A DNA stretch of 64,000 bases. Origin: Buddleja alternifolia (taxonomy: Eukaryota; Streptophyta; Magnoliopsida; Lamiales; Scrophulariaceae). This document shows, in pieces, positions 38,041 to 53,239 of the stretch; positions within the stretch are counted from its first letter, which is position 1; the number at the start of each line of letters is the position of its first letter. Made by a program: the position numbers and the translations under genes. The stretch spans positions 372,001 to 436,000 of the forward strand of contig CM033404.1 in NCBI GenBank assembly GCA_019426215.1, read 5' to 3'. Below the pieces are notes generated by a model, which saw only the letters and a program-made list of their open reading frames with translations, was not told where the DNA came from and did not search any database.

Positions 38041-39480
38041 TTAAGAATTTCTATTGGCATATTCTTGACATAACCAGTCCTTGAAAGTCTTTCCTTTAGC
38101 AATGAAACACCCAATATTCTTCCTATCAATCCTCAATGGGCATTTCATCCTCATTATCATTTCCTTTACCAAACTTTTTACAGGTGATTCCCCTCGAATT
38201 GAACTATGCTTCCCACACCCACTAACCACCAAAATTTCAGCAGGACTTGATTGGTTTACAGCAACAAACCTCCGTTTCGACTCATCAAACCATTGTAGTA
38301 GAATCAAATATGCAGTACTCAAATGCATCCCGTGCAAATCCAGCTTCAACTCTGAAGAACTCCACTCCATCACCTGATCAAGAACAGTCGATTTCAACAA
38401 TTCCAGCACCAGATCAGCCTCTTCTTTGTTCAAATTGCGCACCAGCTCATCAATCGACAGGGGTAATTCTTTTAGATCTTGCAGCAACAAAATAATTGTT
38501 TGACATGAATTTAGAGCTGAATTATATGTTCTAACCGAAAATGGCATCCCTGAATTTCTCATTTTCGTCAACCATGATATCATCTCGGAAAGCTCATTAT
38601 GAGCTCCAAATGACGAAAGAACCATATTACAACAAACTGTATCTAATTCTAATCCTTCCTTTTCCATTTGAACAACACTCCTCTTCATATCTTCAAGAAG
38701 TCCCAGTTGGCCATATCCATAAACAAGAGACCTAAACTCGAAAACAGATGGTTTCAATCCCTTTTCTCTCATTTCTTCAATCAATTTTTCAGCCTTATCA
38801 GGTAACCCAATTTCACAAAATCCGCCAACTATTGATTCGCACGCTCTCTGCTTCACAAAAACTGAAGATGATAGCAGAATTAACTGTTTTAAATGTGTGC
38901 AAGAATCCAAAACTCCCTTCTCTGACTTGTGTTTAGCATGAGACATTAGTAAATTACAGTAAAACATACACAAATCTCTCTCTTTGAACCCCAATTTTAT
39001 AACTGCTTCAGTGAACAAATTTTCTGCTTCATTAAGCCTTTCTTCCTTGTATAACATTGCGATTAAATCTGCCACTAACTTAGCGTTCCAGCTGAACCAT
39101 GTTTCTTGTTTGATTAACGAGTACAGCTGCATATAAATTGATTAATACAATGCTCTATCTACATTTCCATTTTTCTAAGTTAAAAGGAGATATATAGACG
39201 AACATATAGATACACTTACAGGAAAGGCGAGAGAGGAGAGGCGGGGATGGGAGGGGGAGGGGGAGAGGAGATGTGAGAGAGTGGTGAGGGCCACGTGTTT
39301 GGAAGATGAGGCTACGAATTTGCGGAGTAAGCCAATGACGGCTGAAGGCTCTTCGGTGGTGGCGACGGAGGAGAGGAAGCGGTGGCCTTGTTTGGTCAGC
39401 CCACACACTAACGGCGGAGATTGGCGGAAGCCGGCGGAAGTTGGTCGCATTGACAGCGGAAGATAGCCAGCTCCGATCAT
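38041..39480 (-). CDS. Pentatricopeptide repeat protein with C-terminal Smr domain (At2g17033-like)
   Basis: Organellar RNA-binding protein by family. Two exons on the minus strand, 39480-39220 and 39126-38041, with a 93-bp GT..AG intron and phase 0, give about 448 aa. The N-terminus (MIGAGYLPLSMRPTSAGFRQ) is basic and hydroxylated, like a mitochondrial or plastid targeting peptide. A few degenerate PPR motifs lie near residues 95-280, the clearest being AEKLIEEMREKGLKPSVFEF and the VQMEKEGLELDTVCCNMVL stretch. The Smr domain follows, with LDLHGMHLSTAYLILLQW, then SGCGKHS and a tail ending GCFIAKGKTFKDWL. The target RNA cannot be told from sequence. The assignment to At2g17033 is from memory. 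Confidence 0.85.
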
Positions 39481-40700
39481 TGGTTAACAAGGTTTTGAGA
39501 AAGGAAAGATAGCCGCTGCAGGCTTTATATTCTTGAAATGCGATTATATGAGAACTGCTAAAACAATCAAGCACGCTTCTAATAGGGGCGGGTGGTGGTA
39601 TCGTATCTTTACTTTTAGGGCAAAATCCCGTCTACTATAGACAACACATCAAACACTCCACTCTACTCCTAAAATCTTCAAATATCCCCTTTATTATATT
39701 AAAATGTATTACCACCCCTTATGAACATATGTACCTTGATGTAAAATGATAAAATCACTTAAAACCCATCCAATACAATCTATCTACCACTTTGTCCTCT
39801 CCATGATTATTTTAATTAATTTGATTCCAAATTTTATATAAGAATAATTTACTTAATTACACAACTCTTGAATTAATTATAAATTAAATAAATAAAAAGA
39901 TATTGTTGCTATAATATAAAATGAATAAAAAATAAGTTTTAAATTAATTCATGTAAATTTATATAACTAATTTATTATATGTTTTTCCTTTTTACTCATT
40001 GTTTTCTCTTTCGATAACTTAGTTGTTTTAATAGATATTAGAAAACATTCTTATTATTTTGTGCTTTCTAATTTTAGTTGTATTTTCATAAAAGCAAATA
40101 CCTAAATATTGTAATATATCTTAAACTACATATGCACGTTTTATTCACATAGTAGTATTAATTATGCCAATTAAAGAAATAGTAAAAAAGAGAAACATTT
40201 ATCACTAATTAACGTTAAAAGAAATTGTGCTCATAAATAAGTGCGTACATGTTATATAATAAAAAGATGATAGGAATAGATTTATCACTTTATCTTAATA
40301 AGTAATATAATTCTTTTTTTTAAAAAAAGGTTAGTTTCATTAAAATTGAACAATAAATAACATGAATTATCAATAGTTATTTAAGATTAAATTAAAGTAT
40401 TAGCATATATAAAAGAAAATAGGTTTTTTTAAGTTTAATATGTCTTATTCATTTAAGTAAAATAGGAGGGAAATGAATTTTGCCCTTACTTTTAAGTAGG
40501 GTAGGTGCAATTTGTCTGGAAATTTGAATCTTCCACGTGTGATAATCTGGTGCTCCGTTTTTTTGTTTTTTTTAATAAAAACGATGTCGTTTGTAGCTGG
40601 ATTTGTATTGACTTGTTGACTCAAGATCTGACGGTTCTCCTTGCTTTGACTGATTGAATGGTTTTGACTGACTTAGTATCTTCTTGAGGGTTAGTTCATT

Positions 40701-40745
<45 letters not shown>

Positions 40746-40932
40746 TGGTGATAATGCCAGAGCACTTATTCTCTTGCTAGAACAAAATATTTGTTTTTCC
40801 CAATTATGCCCCTATGTGGTAGATGAAGTAATTTTGGAAATTATCTATATCTAATGGACTCTCTATTAGTAAATGAATGGAATGACTATCAAAAACATAA
40901 AAGAAATTTGAAATTGATTTGGCATTATCATC

Positions 40933-40972
<40 letters not shown>

Positions 40973-41260
40973 GGTAATGCTATATACTATCGATTTTTCA
41001 CCACTTCTAGTTGATAAGAATTAAGAAATCACTTGCAGTTAATTGATTTTAATAAATTTAATACATCAATATTTTTTAAATCATGAAGGAGAAGTAAAAA
41101 TTTGGAGGTATATAAAAGGTCGGTAGTATACATCATAATTTATATATATATATATATAGTAAATGCTGCACACTCGTTTGCGTGTGGAAAATAGAAAAAA
41201 TCTTAAAAAAATTCTTCTAGTTAAAGTCAATTTGATAATTATTTTTTGTACCAAAATCAA
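39481..41260. other. AT-rich spacer with TA microsatellites
   Basis: Contains the promoter of the minus-strand PPR gene at its left. TA-dinucleotide runs lie at about 40701-40744 and 40937-40969, with a shorter one near 41142-41158. No gene-like frame was seen. Confidence 0.5.
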
Positions 41261-41636
41261 ATAAAGAAGATAGCAGGAAAAAAAAGTTATGGGAGAAAAA
41301 AGGAAAGTAAACGTGATATATAAAGAGAACATGAGAGAAAATAAAATTTAGATGAAACATTGTAATTATTTGGGACACTTGTCAAATTTTGGTTGAATGA
41401 AGGTTTGACCAAAATTTGACAATCCAGCCCAAAGTAATTAAACATAAAGAAGATAGCGGGAAAAAAAAGTTATGGGAGAAAAAAGGAGAGTAAACGTGAT
41501 ATATAAAGATAATATGAGAGAAAATATGAGAGAAAATAAAATTTAGATGGAAAATGGTAGTTATTTGGGACACTTGTCAAATTTTGGGTGGATGAAAGTT
41601 TGACCAAAATTTGACAATCCAGCCCAAAGTAGTTAT
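41261..41636. repeat. Tandem duplication, about 183-bp unit, two copies
   Basis: The unit starting ATAAAGAAGATAGC at 41261 recurs at 41444 with few differences, and both copies share GTTATGGGAGAAAAAAGG and ACGTGATATATAAAG. Each copy contains a hairpin: TTGTCAAATTTTGGT at 41379-41393 is followed by its exact reverse complement at 41408-41422. Confidence 0.75.
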
Positions 41637-41666
41637 TTTATGTGTCTCTCACTTTATATAATAGTA

Positions 41667-42861
41667 GGGCGAATAGCAATTTACCTCCCTGTGAAACTTC
41701 GAAAATGCAAAAAAAAAACCGTGAAACAAAAAAGGTCAATTTAACTTCCTAAGTAAATTTTAATAGAGCACACTGCCTCCCTACACATATTTAAGCTATT
41801 TTTAGCAATATAAAGACTAAAATACCCTTATCTCCAAAGGGTAATTACACCATACTTTCTTATTTTATTTCAATTTTTTATTATTTTAAATTTATTTATT
41901 CATTTTCTTTTCTTTTTTTTCCATCTTCTTCCCCAAATCCATCTTCTTCCCAAAACTCAAACCCTAATATTGCACTCACCACCACCATCCTATCTTCACC
42001 AGTCACCACCACCGCCCTTCCCAGCAACCATTCCGTTGCACCACCGCCAAATCATCAGAAACCACTCCATCCCACGGGAATCAACAACCCAATCTTCAAA
42101 TCATGCCACAAGCCGCCATGGCCGCCTCTCTACAAGCACCCCGCCACCACCGCGCCTCAACTTTCCGCCCAGGTTGCCATTAACGCCCACGGGAGTTAAC
42201 AGAAAGAAATGGAAAGTGAAAATTTTACTAGAAGGGGTGATGGTGGAAAGGATTTTAAATGAAATTTCATTCTCTCTCTCTTGATTATTCCTGGTAATGA
42301 GGGTCAACTTTGTGTAGAATTTCTTTCTCTCTCTCCGATATGAAAATATAAAGAAACCTCTCACACCGCCGCCGCCGTCGTCTCTGTCTGGTTTCTGTCG
42401 AACACTCTTCTTCATTGTGTGTATATACATATATAAACAAACAAACATATATTGTGTATGTATAAATATAATAAGTTTATATTTAAAAGTATATTATAAA
42501 TTATTATAAAATTATATATTAATAAAAAGTTTAATTAAAATAAATTTATATAACTGGATAAATTTGGACCATCCATCTCTATAAAAATGAATGGTTCATA
42601 TTAATTTTATTGAATAAAATATATTTATTTAATCTCAACCGTTGATCTCAATCCATTAGATCCAATGGTTATTAAATAGGGGTAAAATGGTCTTATTAAG
42701 GCAAAAATATCATAACCACTCTCACAATGCGCGAGTGACGCGCGTAGGGAGTAAAATTGCTTCATTATTTTTTTAAGGGGGAGTTAAATTGACCTTTTTT
42801 GTTTCACGGGGGTTTTTTCGCATTTCCGAAGTTTTATAGGGAGGTAAATTTCTATTCGCCC
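41667..42861. mobile_element. Mutator-like (Pack-MULE-like) non-autonomous element
   Basis: 1195 bp with long terminal inverted repeats: GGGCGAATAGCAATTTACC on the left, GGGCGAATAGAAATTTACC as the reverse complement of the right end; similarity continues for about 50 bases through ACTTCG-AAATGC. A perfect 10-bp target duplication TATAATAGTA lies at 41657-41666 and 42862-42871. The interior (about 41930-42410) is GC-richer, with proline-coding frames in both directions, as if a gene fragment had been captured. No transposase is present. Confidence 0.85.
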
Positions 42862-42936
42862 TATAATAGTATAAATATATACACAATCACACCGATACAC
42901 AAAACAACATTTGTATTCGTGACAAAACCCATCTAA

Positions 42937-43517
42937 ATGAACCGCCGTAAAAAGAGTATGACTTCTCTTCTTCATCCCACCGTTCCCTTCCCATTACATC
43001 CGCCTCTCCCCACCACTCCCTTCCCATCGCCTCCTTCTCCCCCCAATCCCTTCCCACCGCCGCCGCCACCGGCTCGGCCTCCTTGCACCGTCAGTGTGTC
43101 CTTTAGAATAACACCAGAAAGGGTTTGCATATTCATCCTTTCATTTATTTGTGTTATTCTCCTCACGTTATTGTTCGTCGCTAAAAAAGAAGTTGTTATT
43201 GTCAACCTATGCAGATTTTCACTATCGGAGATTGCCGACTCATCAATGCCTGAGTGAGTAATTACCCTCATTTTTACTAGTTTTTGGTTTTTTTTTATTT
43301 AGGGTTGGTTTAGATAGATCAAATTGTTTTTTGGACTGATTTTTGCAGAGATGCATTGTCTCTTTCATTGACGGATGCAAAGCCTGAGACGTCATCAGCA
43401 TCAAGAGCGTCACCAAAATTGATTCATTATCTCCTGGAGGGTTTGGATTTTCTATTTGGGTATGTTTTACCCTCGGCTCATTTGGATGTGCAAGCTGCAC
43501 AGGAAGTGGCTGCACAG
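42937..43517 (+). CDS. Small proline-rich single-pass membrane protein, unrecognised (partial model)
   Basis: Exon 1 (42937-43253) starts MNRRKKSMTSLLHP. It has a proline-rich stretch at residues 14-50 and one hydrophobic segment at about 64-84 (VCIFILSFICVILLTLLFVA). The donor is GA|GTGAGT. Exon 2 (43349-43517) continues in frame (DALSLSLTDAKPET, then KLIHYLLEGLDFLFGYVLP) and ends at CAG|GTATGT in phase 0. If that donor is not used, the frame stops at 43559. A TATA-like TATAAATATAT lies at about 42869, directly after the Mutator-like element. No domain is recognised. The next intact exon downstream is a DUF89 exon, also phase 0, so a chimeric transcript is possible. Type I or II topology is undecided. 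Confidence 0.55.
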
Positions 43518-43557
43518 GTATGTCGTACTAAAAGCAGACCATTTTTCCGTCACTACT

Positions 43558-46956
<3,399 letters not shown>

Positions 46957-47318
46957 ATGTATTGGCTGCACATGACTTGCCTTCTATCAATGACGTGACC
47001 TACCCTGAGTTGGTTGAGAATATAGCTAAGGTGGTTGCACTGTTATGTTTTTGATGTTGTTATATTTTCAATTATGTTGAATTAATCCAGTAAAATTCTA
47101 TTTTATAGTTGAAGGATGATTATGGAAAGCTACTGGGAGTTGATGCTTCAAATCTCTTAATTGCAAATTCGGGTAATGAATATTTGTGCTATTTCTTAGT
47201 GATTTCTTATTCTTTTTCTTCTTTTGTTTCCCAATGCTTCAACCGTTTTAGTTATGCGAGTATGATGTCTTACTTATTATAGGCAATTGATCTACAAGAG
47301 TATCACAAGAACTTGTCT
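46957..47318 (+). pseudogene. DUF89 exon block, copy 3, truncated
   Basis: Exon 1 remnant to 47030, then exon 2 from 47109 whose end and donor are deleted (GGGTAATGAATATTTG), then exon 3 from 47283 with a one-base loss (GATCTACAAG) that is cut off at about 47318, where the next repeat begins with the GTATGGGGGG sequence also found near 43562. Confidence 0.75.
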
Positions 47319-48420
47319 AATGACCGTATGGGGGGTTTACATAACTGGGCCTTTTGGTATGAGGAGTTGATGTAATATATGGTATTTTATGTATCTTAAT
47401 TAGTACGAAAAGATTCGGAAGGAGATATTGCCTAAATTTTGGATGTAAGATTATGTACATTTTTGTTGATGTAATAATGTAGTCGGTGCTTTCTCTTCCC
47501 CTTTTGCAATATGTTTGAAACATTTTGCTCTCTTGCAGGTTGTATTGGCTGCAAATGACTTGCCTTCTATCAATGACGTGACCTACCCTGAGTTGGTTGA
47601 GAATATAGAAAAGGTGGTAGTGCTGTTATGTTATTGATGTTGTTATATTTTCAATTATGATGAATTAATCCAGTAAAGTTTTATTTTATAGTTGAAGGAT
47701 GATTATGGAAAGCTACTGGGAGTTGATGCTTCAAATCTCTTAATTGCGAATTCGGGTAATGATTTACCGGTAAGAAGATTTGTGCTATTTCTTAGTGATT
47801 TCTTATTCTTTTCTTCTTTTGTTTTCCAATGCTTCAACCGCTTTAGTTATGCGAGTATGCTGTCTTACTTATTATAGGCAATTGACCTTACAAGAGTATC
47901 ACAAGAACTTGCCTACCTTGCAAGTGATGCCGATCTCGTTATTATGGAAGGAACGGTAAGTGTTTGTAACTTAACTATACTTTTTTGTGGTGTGGTGCTA
48001 CAAAGTCCAATATTGACATTTATTTATTCACAAGTGTTAGTTATGCAATTCTAGGCAGGTATAACGTGTTTTATTTGTTTTTATGTGGAAAACTTCCAGT
48101 TTCCCACAAAAAGTGAAAAGAAGAAATAGCTACCTATGGCATACTGGCTTGCGTTTCTTTTCACTTTATTTAGTAAACATGTAAAAGTTTAGTTTTATTT
48201 TAAAGGAGTTTCTTTAGAACTGTGTGTTATTCATTTTAAGCCAACCGTTCTTACATATGACCTTGGAGTTGATATGTTGTTTATGATTTGGTGCATAAGG
48301 TTTTTCTTGCAGTGTATTCTAAATTTGGTATATTTGATTTTTTACTTACATCTTTTTGTTTTTGATCTTCTGTGTTGTACCAAAAATAGGATTATGTACC
48401 AATTGTGTTCGATAACTTTG
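47319..48420 (+). pseudogene. DUF89 exon block, copy 4, best preserved
   Basis: Exons 47539-47613 (VVLAANDLPSINDVTYPEL), 47692-47769 (LKDDYGKLLGVDASNLLIAN) and 47878-47955 (AIDLTRVSQELAYLASDADL) have intact CAG/TAG acceptors and GTAAG-type donors and all phases are 0. It still lacks the other exons of the enzyme, so it is a fragment. The family normally dephosphorylates harmful sugar or metabolite phosphates using a metal site, part of which (in the exons not present) is missing here. Confidence 0.8.
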
Positions 48421-48561
48421 GGGGTTCTAATAAGAAAGAGCAGATTTGGGGGTTTACAGAACGTGGTTCCCATCTTTTGTATTCAGTGTGATCATGTGGC
48501 AGATCGGGAGATTTTGTAGTAGTTGTGTTTGATAGGATCTCTCTTTTATTGATATCTAAGT

Positions 48562-49144
48562 AGGGGTGTACGCGGTCGGGTTCGGACGATTTTAAAGAAA
48601 AAAATCAACCCGACCCGATATATGCGGGTTGACAAAATCTCAAACCGAAACCACATGATTATCCTTTCAAACCGAGCGGTTCGGGTCGGGTCGGGTCGGT
48701 CGGGTTTAATGTATTTAGCGGACGGATTGGCGGGTTATCAAATTATAATTATAGTTCTTACAACTTACTCTTAGTTTCAACTAGTAAGTAAGAAACTAAA
48801 TAACATATTTGTTGTACATTTAACTAAAAAAAATTGAGTTGGTGAGAAATACAAAAATAAGTGGTGTTATTAAATAAAAATCATATTTATCATGAATAGT
48901 AAACTCTAAAATATTAATAAAATTAAATTATCTTATAAGTTTATCATCAAAATATACATCTACGTCTTTGTTCAAATCAAGTAAAAATATATGTTCAAAT
49001 GAAATAATTTATTTACTCAAATTAAAAATAAAGTGTTTTACATTAATATGAATAAAACCACTCTTATTAGAGTTTATATATATGTTATATAGTTTTAAAA
49101 GTTTATGGTTAATCTTTAACACACACACACTCTCTCTCTCTCTA

Positions 49145-49178
<34 letters not shown>

Positions 49179-49366
49179 CTTATGACATATACAATTAGCG
49201 GTCGGGTGGCGGGTTACAATTATTAAACCCACCACCCGACCCGAAAGTGGCGGGTTACAATTTTTCAACCCACCACAATTATTTAATAATTTCAAACCAG
49301 CGGTTTTCGGGCGGATCGGGTCGATTTGAGCGGGTCGGGCGAGTTGAGCGGGTTATGTACACCCCT
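48562..49366. mobile_element. 805-bp MITE with AGGGGTGTAC ends
   Basis: The ends AGGGGTGTACGCGG and (reverse complement) AGGGGTGTACATAACC form inverted repeats. A 10-bp target duplication ATATCTAAGT lies at 48552-48561 and 49367-49376. Both ends carry many CGGGTCGGGT words. A CT/TA microsatellite sits at about 49122-49180. No coding frame. Confidence 0.85.
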
Positions 49367-49393
49367 ATATCTAAGTGCAGTTAAATAGTTTAG

Positions 49394-51046
49394 TGTTAGG
49401 AATCCCATACAGGAAAGTAGAGAATTGCAGCGGAAGATTCGAGAATTCCTACCGGTAGATCACAAAAATAGATCTGATGATTTTTCATGGGTTTCACGAA
49501 ATTTTGAACGAATAAACATACCTTTTTGATTCGTTTATTGATTCTGCAGAACAACAATCCTCCAAGGGCTCCTGTCTCTAAAGCTTCATGCAAAATGAGC
49601 CTTCCAAAGATCCCGAAAATCCTCATTTTCTTGCTAGAGTGGACGGCTAGAGAGGAGAGAAGAGAGAGAGTTCTTTTCTTTTGTATTGTGTAATTAGCTT
49701 GTTACTTCTCTCTTAGGGTTTGTTCCATGTAGGAGTCTTTTTAAACTCAACTAGCTTGTGGAACAAGTTGGAGGCTACTCCAAACCCTAGAGTGGTCGCC
49801 CCCCTTAGGGTTTCCATGGACTGGGTTGGCTTTTAATTGGCTTGTCTAATTTCTAGCCCACCTGTATATATTTAATTTAAATCTAATTTAAATATAATAT
49901 ATACTATTAATTAATTCCAATTAATTAATATACTAATTAAATAATTTAATCTAATTAAATTAACTATTTAATTAATTGATTTAATCTAATTAAATCAATC
50001 AGTCCATTTAATTCTTTCTAAAAGATATACACAAAAGATACATCCCGTTCGTTTATTATAGCGCGACTCTTTAGGTTCGTCTCAATTGGCAAAGGGAGGA
50101 ATTACCTAAGGATGTGAGTGTCACCTAACCAGACCCGTGGACTCACATCGTAACCCAATTGAGTACGAAATGAACGAATCATTTTACGAACCTCTTGATC
50201 ATAAATGTCGTATGAGTATAAGCCCTTCACTGACGTATCCCGATCAAGTGAGAGTCATGGAAAATGTCAAACTCACTAAACTTGATATTGTGCATTAGAT
50301 TATAGCATAATGAAATTACTAAACTACTCTCAATGTCCCACATGAGTTAGTTGTTATGCTTTGGCCAAAAACTTATAATTTCATTAGCCTATAATCGCAC
50401 AAGATACTTTCTCGTTTACTATCAAGACAGTGAATCCCATCTTGGCGATCACTGATCAACTGCTACTTGTCTCATTGATATCGCACTTCGAGGTCGACCC
50501 CACCGACGGGTGATATGGGCCTAACTACTCTGGTAACAGATCCAATAATACAAGCACATTAATCATGAACCCTCAGGTCTAAGGCTCACGCATACTATTA
50601 CGATCAGTAATCCAATCATTGACAGTTACTGAGTAAATACTCATGTGATCGGATTACTACGAGCCGTATTCGAATATGTCAATTCCATTGACATATCTAT
50701 GATACTTGCTCCCACTACCCTATAGTGTTCGACTGACACTCATCGTCAAAGCATGTGTCATACAAGTCGAATCTTAATGCCCAATTAAGATTCTTTGACT
50801 TGCAAACCCTTTTAAGTGATAAGGTGTAAGACTCTTCCCATGCCACGTCTTTATTCCATAAAGGGCAAAGAGTCAAACCTTTGTTCAGATGGACTATATG
50901 TTCAGTACTTATTTAGATGCCATAAAGATTTATATGAACAAAATGTAGATGCCTTTATTAATATCGTTCTAATAATTTGTACAACATAATAAGATACGCT
51001 AATCTAACTATTTGTCCTCATTGGCATCTAGGGCATATACCTAACA
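49394..51046. mobile_element. Solo LTR, 1653 bp
   Basis: Starts TGTTAGGAATCC and ends ATATACCTAACA (inverted TGTTAGG/CCTAACA), with a 5-bp target duplication TTTAG at 49389-49393 and 51047-51051. There is no internal retroelement coding sequence, primer site or second LTR within the window, so the internal part was probably lost by recombination between two LTRs. The superfamily (Copia or Gypsy) cannot be told without a library. Confidence 0.85.
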
Positions 51047-51051
51047 TTTAG

Positions 51052-51642
51052 TGCATGTGAGATTGTGGAGATGAACGGTTGAATGAACGTGTAATTCAAG
51101 AAGTTGAGTAAGATATACACGTCAACTTGTGAGGCCAATATTGGTACCGCCATTTTGAGAGTAAAAGGTCTTTCATTTTTATCTACTAGCAACTGTGGCA
51201 CGCAGTTCCTGTGTGCAAAATATATTTTTAGAAAAACGCTTTATTGGTATAAATTTTCACCTTGATTAATATTACAAAGTAAAACGGTGCGATGTTTTTA
51301 TCTTGAGCTTTGGAAAATATAGTTCTATGAATCACACTAAATTCCGCACATGTAATTGATGGTTCATAACATGTGCAAGTAATCTGTTTTAAACAGTGCA
51401 ATTAAGACTACAAAATTTCAATACGTGAGGTTCATGTTATTTAGAATGTTTCGTTCATTCAATTGTTGATGAAACTCAACGATGGCCTCAATTTCTTCAG
51501 AATACAATGATTCGCGTCAACAACAAACTTGAAAAGTACAACTCAATAACTTTATCCTAATTGAACATGAAAATAAAAGGAATTCTGTACTTTTTTTTCT
51601 CACATTCCCTTTTACATCATATTCCAACTTTCCACAGAACGC
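51052..51642. other. Spacer, nothing recognised
   Basis: AT-rich, no gene-like frame and no repeat pair noticed. Confidence 0.45.
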
Positions 51643-52290
51643 GTTAAGAGCCTGAAACCAATCTAACCATATCTTGTCTGACATGAGTTTGCCTGCAAGT
51701 TTCTATTGTAGCATAGTCCTTCTCAAAAAGGTTTGATTTAATAACATGTGCAACATCCTTGACATGAATTTTCATCCGGCACTGCCAGGTATAGACAGAA
51801 ATGTTGAATTCCATTAACCTTTCTACAGTGGCAGATCTAGGATTTAATGTCAGTGGGGGCACCAGGGATGATCGAGGGGGTGAGATTGTTGTGATATAGC
51901 TATACAATTTGTCTTTTGCCAAATAGACGGTACGCTATATTTATGGGGAAAAATATAATAAGAAACTAGGTTCAATTACAACTTCTAAGCTGAAAATTTC
52001 AGATGAAAATTGGAAATTTGGTATGAGGGGGGACTTTAATAATTTGAGGGGGGCATTCATGTAATTTAAAAATTAAAATTTAAAAATATATCTATATTAA
52101 AAAAAATAAAATTCATGGGGGCACTACCCCTGAAATACATATAGGTCCGCCCCTGCCTTTCTACATTTCGATACAAATTTGGTAACTCAGAAACACGTCA
52201 ACATTGATAACCTCGCTGCCACAGACTTGGATTCATATTTATATTTGCTATCCAGCGACGATCATATTTTGATTTCTTGAGACTGAAACT
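51643..52290 (-). pseudogene. Minus-strand gene remnant interrupted by a MITE
   Basis: On the minus strand an exon-like segment begins after a CAG at about 52290 (RSFSLKKSKYDRRWIANIN), has an in-frame TGA, then continues (RVSELPNLYRN). It is broken by the MITE at 51826-52155 and resumes in the same frame if the MITE and one target copy are removed (RLMEFNISVYTWQCRMKIH, then FEKDYATIETCRQTHVRQD), ending at a TAA near 51643. I do not recognise the family. The long non-repetitive frame suggests the C-terminal part of a real gene that has decayed. Confidence 0.45.
51826..52155. mobile_element. Complete 330-bp hAT-type MITE
   Basis: The ends CAGTGGCAGATCTAGG and (reverse complement) CAGGGGCGGACCTATA form imperfect inverted repeats. 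A perfect 8-bp target duplication CCTTTCTA lies at 51818-51825 and 52156-52163, diagnostic of hAT. Same family as the partial copy at 1-327. Confidence 0.9.
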
Positions 52291-53239
52291 TCTCTGCAAA
52301 AATATGTTGTTGATTAGTCTGCTACAACATTATAATTGAGAACAACATCTGTAACTGATCAATTACAAACCTTACAAAAGACAAACAAAAGATAAATTTG
52401 AAGATTGCAAGCCATGGATATTGGATTAACAATTGGAGTCAAAATTCTGCAATCATGAACATGGAAACCTCTAATTGACTTAGGATTAGAATAACAGCAA
52501 AATTATAAACTAAGAACATGACTATGAAGAAAATAAGTTTAAAATCGAGTCTTCAAAAGATATCATGGAAATAGCAAGTACAACAATAAGCTACAAGTCT
52601 TTGAGCAAAACACAAAATTCAAAGAGCAATGACATAAAAAGTGCTTAGATATTGAAACTTCAAGATAGAAAAGGTGGGAGTTTATTTATTCCCTTTGGTT
52701 CCGTAACTTCATAAGTGATTTTTAATTCCAAGAAAAATAACTTCATTAAAATTAAAATAAAACCAAAACATTTATTCTTTAATTCAACTGAAAACTAAAA
52801 AGGTCAAAAACACAGAACTTACTATAAAGAACCTATTTGTACCATTTAGAATTTGCGTGAAAATATATTTATTTATATTAAAACAAAATTAACAAAATAT
52901 ATTAAAGAAATTAATTTTTTTTTCTGAGCTCGAGCTCGGCTCGGCTAGACACCACTCAGGCTCGAGCTCGAAAATTTTAGCTCGAACTCTTGAGCAAAAA
53001 ACTTTGGCCAGGCTCGGTTAGTGGGCACCCCTATTTCACCCCACAATTCAAAATAATGAAATAAAAATACTTTATTTTTTGAAACGGGAAATAAAATATT
53101 TTAATTAACTTGTTAGATTGATGTAAAAGCTAGCAATTATTTTATCACGTAATACATTACAGTTGTAAGATTACGCTTACTAGAAGTGTGTGCGGCTGTG
53201 TGTATGTATAATGTGTACGTATATTATACATACATACAT
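52291..53239. other. Spacer with a GCTCGAGCTCG-rich repeat end
   Basis: Mostly AT-rich without genes. At about 52921-53030 there is a short stretch with repeated GCTCGAGCTCG and GGCTCGG words ending GTGGGCACCCC, which looks like one end of another MITE. No matching opposite end was found. Confidence 0.35.

Noticed and set aside
40701..40969. TA-rich tracts as origins or matrix attachment sites
   Set aside because: They are simple dinucleotide microsatellites; nothing else supports a function.
41970..42284. 104-codon proline-rich frame as a gene
   Set aside because: It lies inside the Mutator-like element, overlaps an equally long frame on the other strand and has no domain.
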